Of a stretch of DNA of 5,037 nucleotides, positions 4,927-5,037 are shown piece after piece. The notes under the pieces were generated by a model, which was not told the origin of the DNA, did not search any database, and worked only from the letters and a program-made list of their open reading frames with translations. This DNA comes from Bryobacterales bacterium (lineage in GTDB: Bacteria > Acidobacteriota > Terriglobia > Bryobacterales > Bryobacteraceae): positions 1-5,037 of the forward strand of contig PKZC01000118.1 in NCBI GenBank assembly GCA_003132905.1. Direction: 5' to 3'. Positions within the stretch are counted from its first letter, which is position 1. Every line of letters starts with the position of its first letter. Made by a program: the position numbers and the translations under genes.

Positions 4927-5037
4927 ATGGGACAAGTTCTGGTTCGCAATCTTGATGATCGTGTGATCGAGCGTCTGAAGACCAAAGCCGAGCTTAAGGG
5001 TTGCTCGCTCGAACAAGAGTTGCGTGACGTTCTCACC
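4927..5037 (+). CDS. FitA/VapB-type ribbon-helix-helix antitoxin, N-terminal part
   Basis: The window ends after 37 codons with the frame still open. The visible part has the layout of a FitA-like antitoxin: a short strand MGQVLVRNL (1-9) that would pair in the dimer and contact DNA, a first helix DDRVIERLKTKAELKG (10-25) and the start of a second helix, SLEQELRDVLT (27-37). The SLEQELRDVL stretch is typical of this family in proteobacteria. Such proteins neutralise a VapC/FitB PIN-domain ribonuclease, normally encoded immediately downstream, and repress their own operon. The palindrome over the putative promoter fits this. The toxin gene is not in the window, so the system is predicted, not seen. 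The gene diverges from the leftward two-gene unit. Confidence 0.8.
   Translation, partial: MGQVLVRNLDDRVIERLKTKAELKGCSLEQELRDVLT

Noticed and set aside
4825..5016. Leftward open frame opposite the antitoxin gene
   Set aside because: It shadows a recognisable ribbon-helix-helix coding sequence and its promoter region.

Overview
The window looks like an accessory, partly decayed stretch of an alphaproteobacterial chromosome, most likely a Bradyrhizobium-type rhizobium. The first half is GC-rich, and the stretch from about 4000 to 4920 is visibly richer in A+T. Several proteins match families I associate with Bradyrhizobium genomes. This assignment comes from remembered protein families, not from a search.

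Layout: (1) 53-1752, rightward, two genes joined by an ATGA stop/start overlap. The first is a Rad52-type single-strand annealing protein fused to an HNH-like zinc-finger nuclease domain. The second is a conserved protein of unknown function whose N-terminus carries the signature ANRxNAxxSTGPxTxxGKxR...NAxRxGL. (2) 1753-1955, no convincing gene; it holds a perfect hairpin just past the end of the next, convergent gene. (3) 1956-2891, leftward, a secreted right-handed beta-helix protein with a clear signal peptide and a strong ribosome binding site. Its likely promoter is overlapped by two perfect 19-bp tandem repeats, each containing an operator-like palindrome. (4) 3060-3208, a frameshifted relic of a cupredoxin-fold protein, followed by about 200 bases of apparently empty DNA. 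(5) 4667-3418, leftward, a second ATGA-coupled pair: a 223-residue predicted coiled-coil protein and a 193-residue protein with the same N-terminal signature as the gene at 1105. A five-copy pentanucleotide repeat sits in the leader, behind a plausible sigma-70 promoter. (6) 4927 to the right edge, the start of a FitA/VapB-type ribbon-helix-helix antitoxin, with a palindrome over its putative promoter. Its toxin would lie outside the window.

How the genes fit together: the most interesting pattern is that two diverged members of one uncharacterised family sit in opposite orientations, each as the downstream gene of an ATGA-coupled pair, but with different upstream partners (Rad52-HNH in one, a coiled-coil protein in the other). 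This suggests a family that depends on translational coupling to a partner. A role in DNA processing or mobility is an inference from the Rad52-HNH neighbour alone. The antitoxin, the decayed cupredoxin and the repeats support an accessory, recombination-prone region. I saw no transposase, rRNA, tRNA or CRISPR array.
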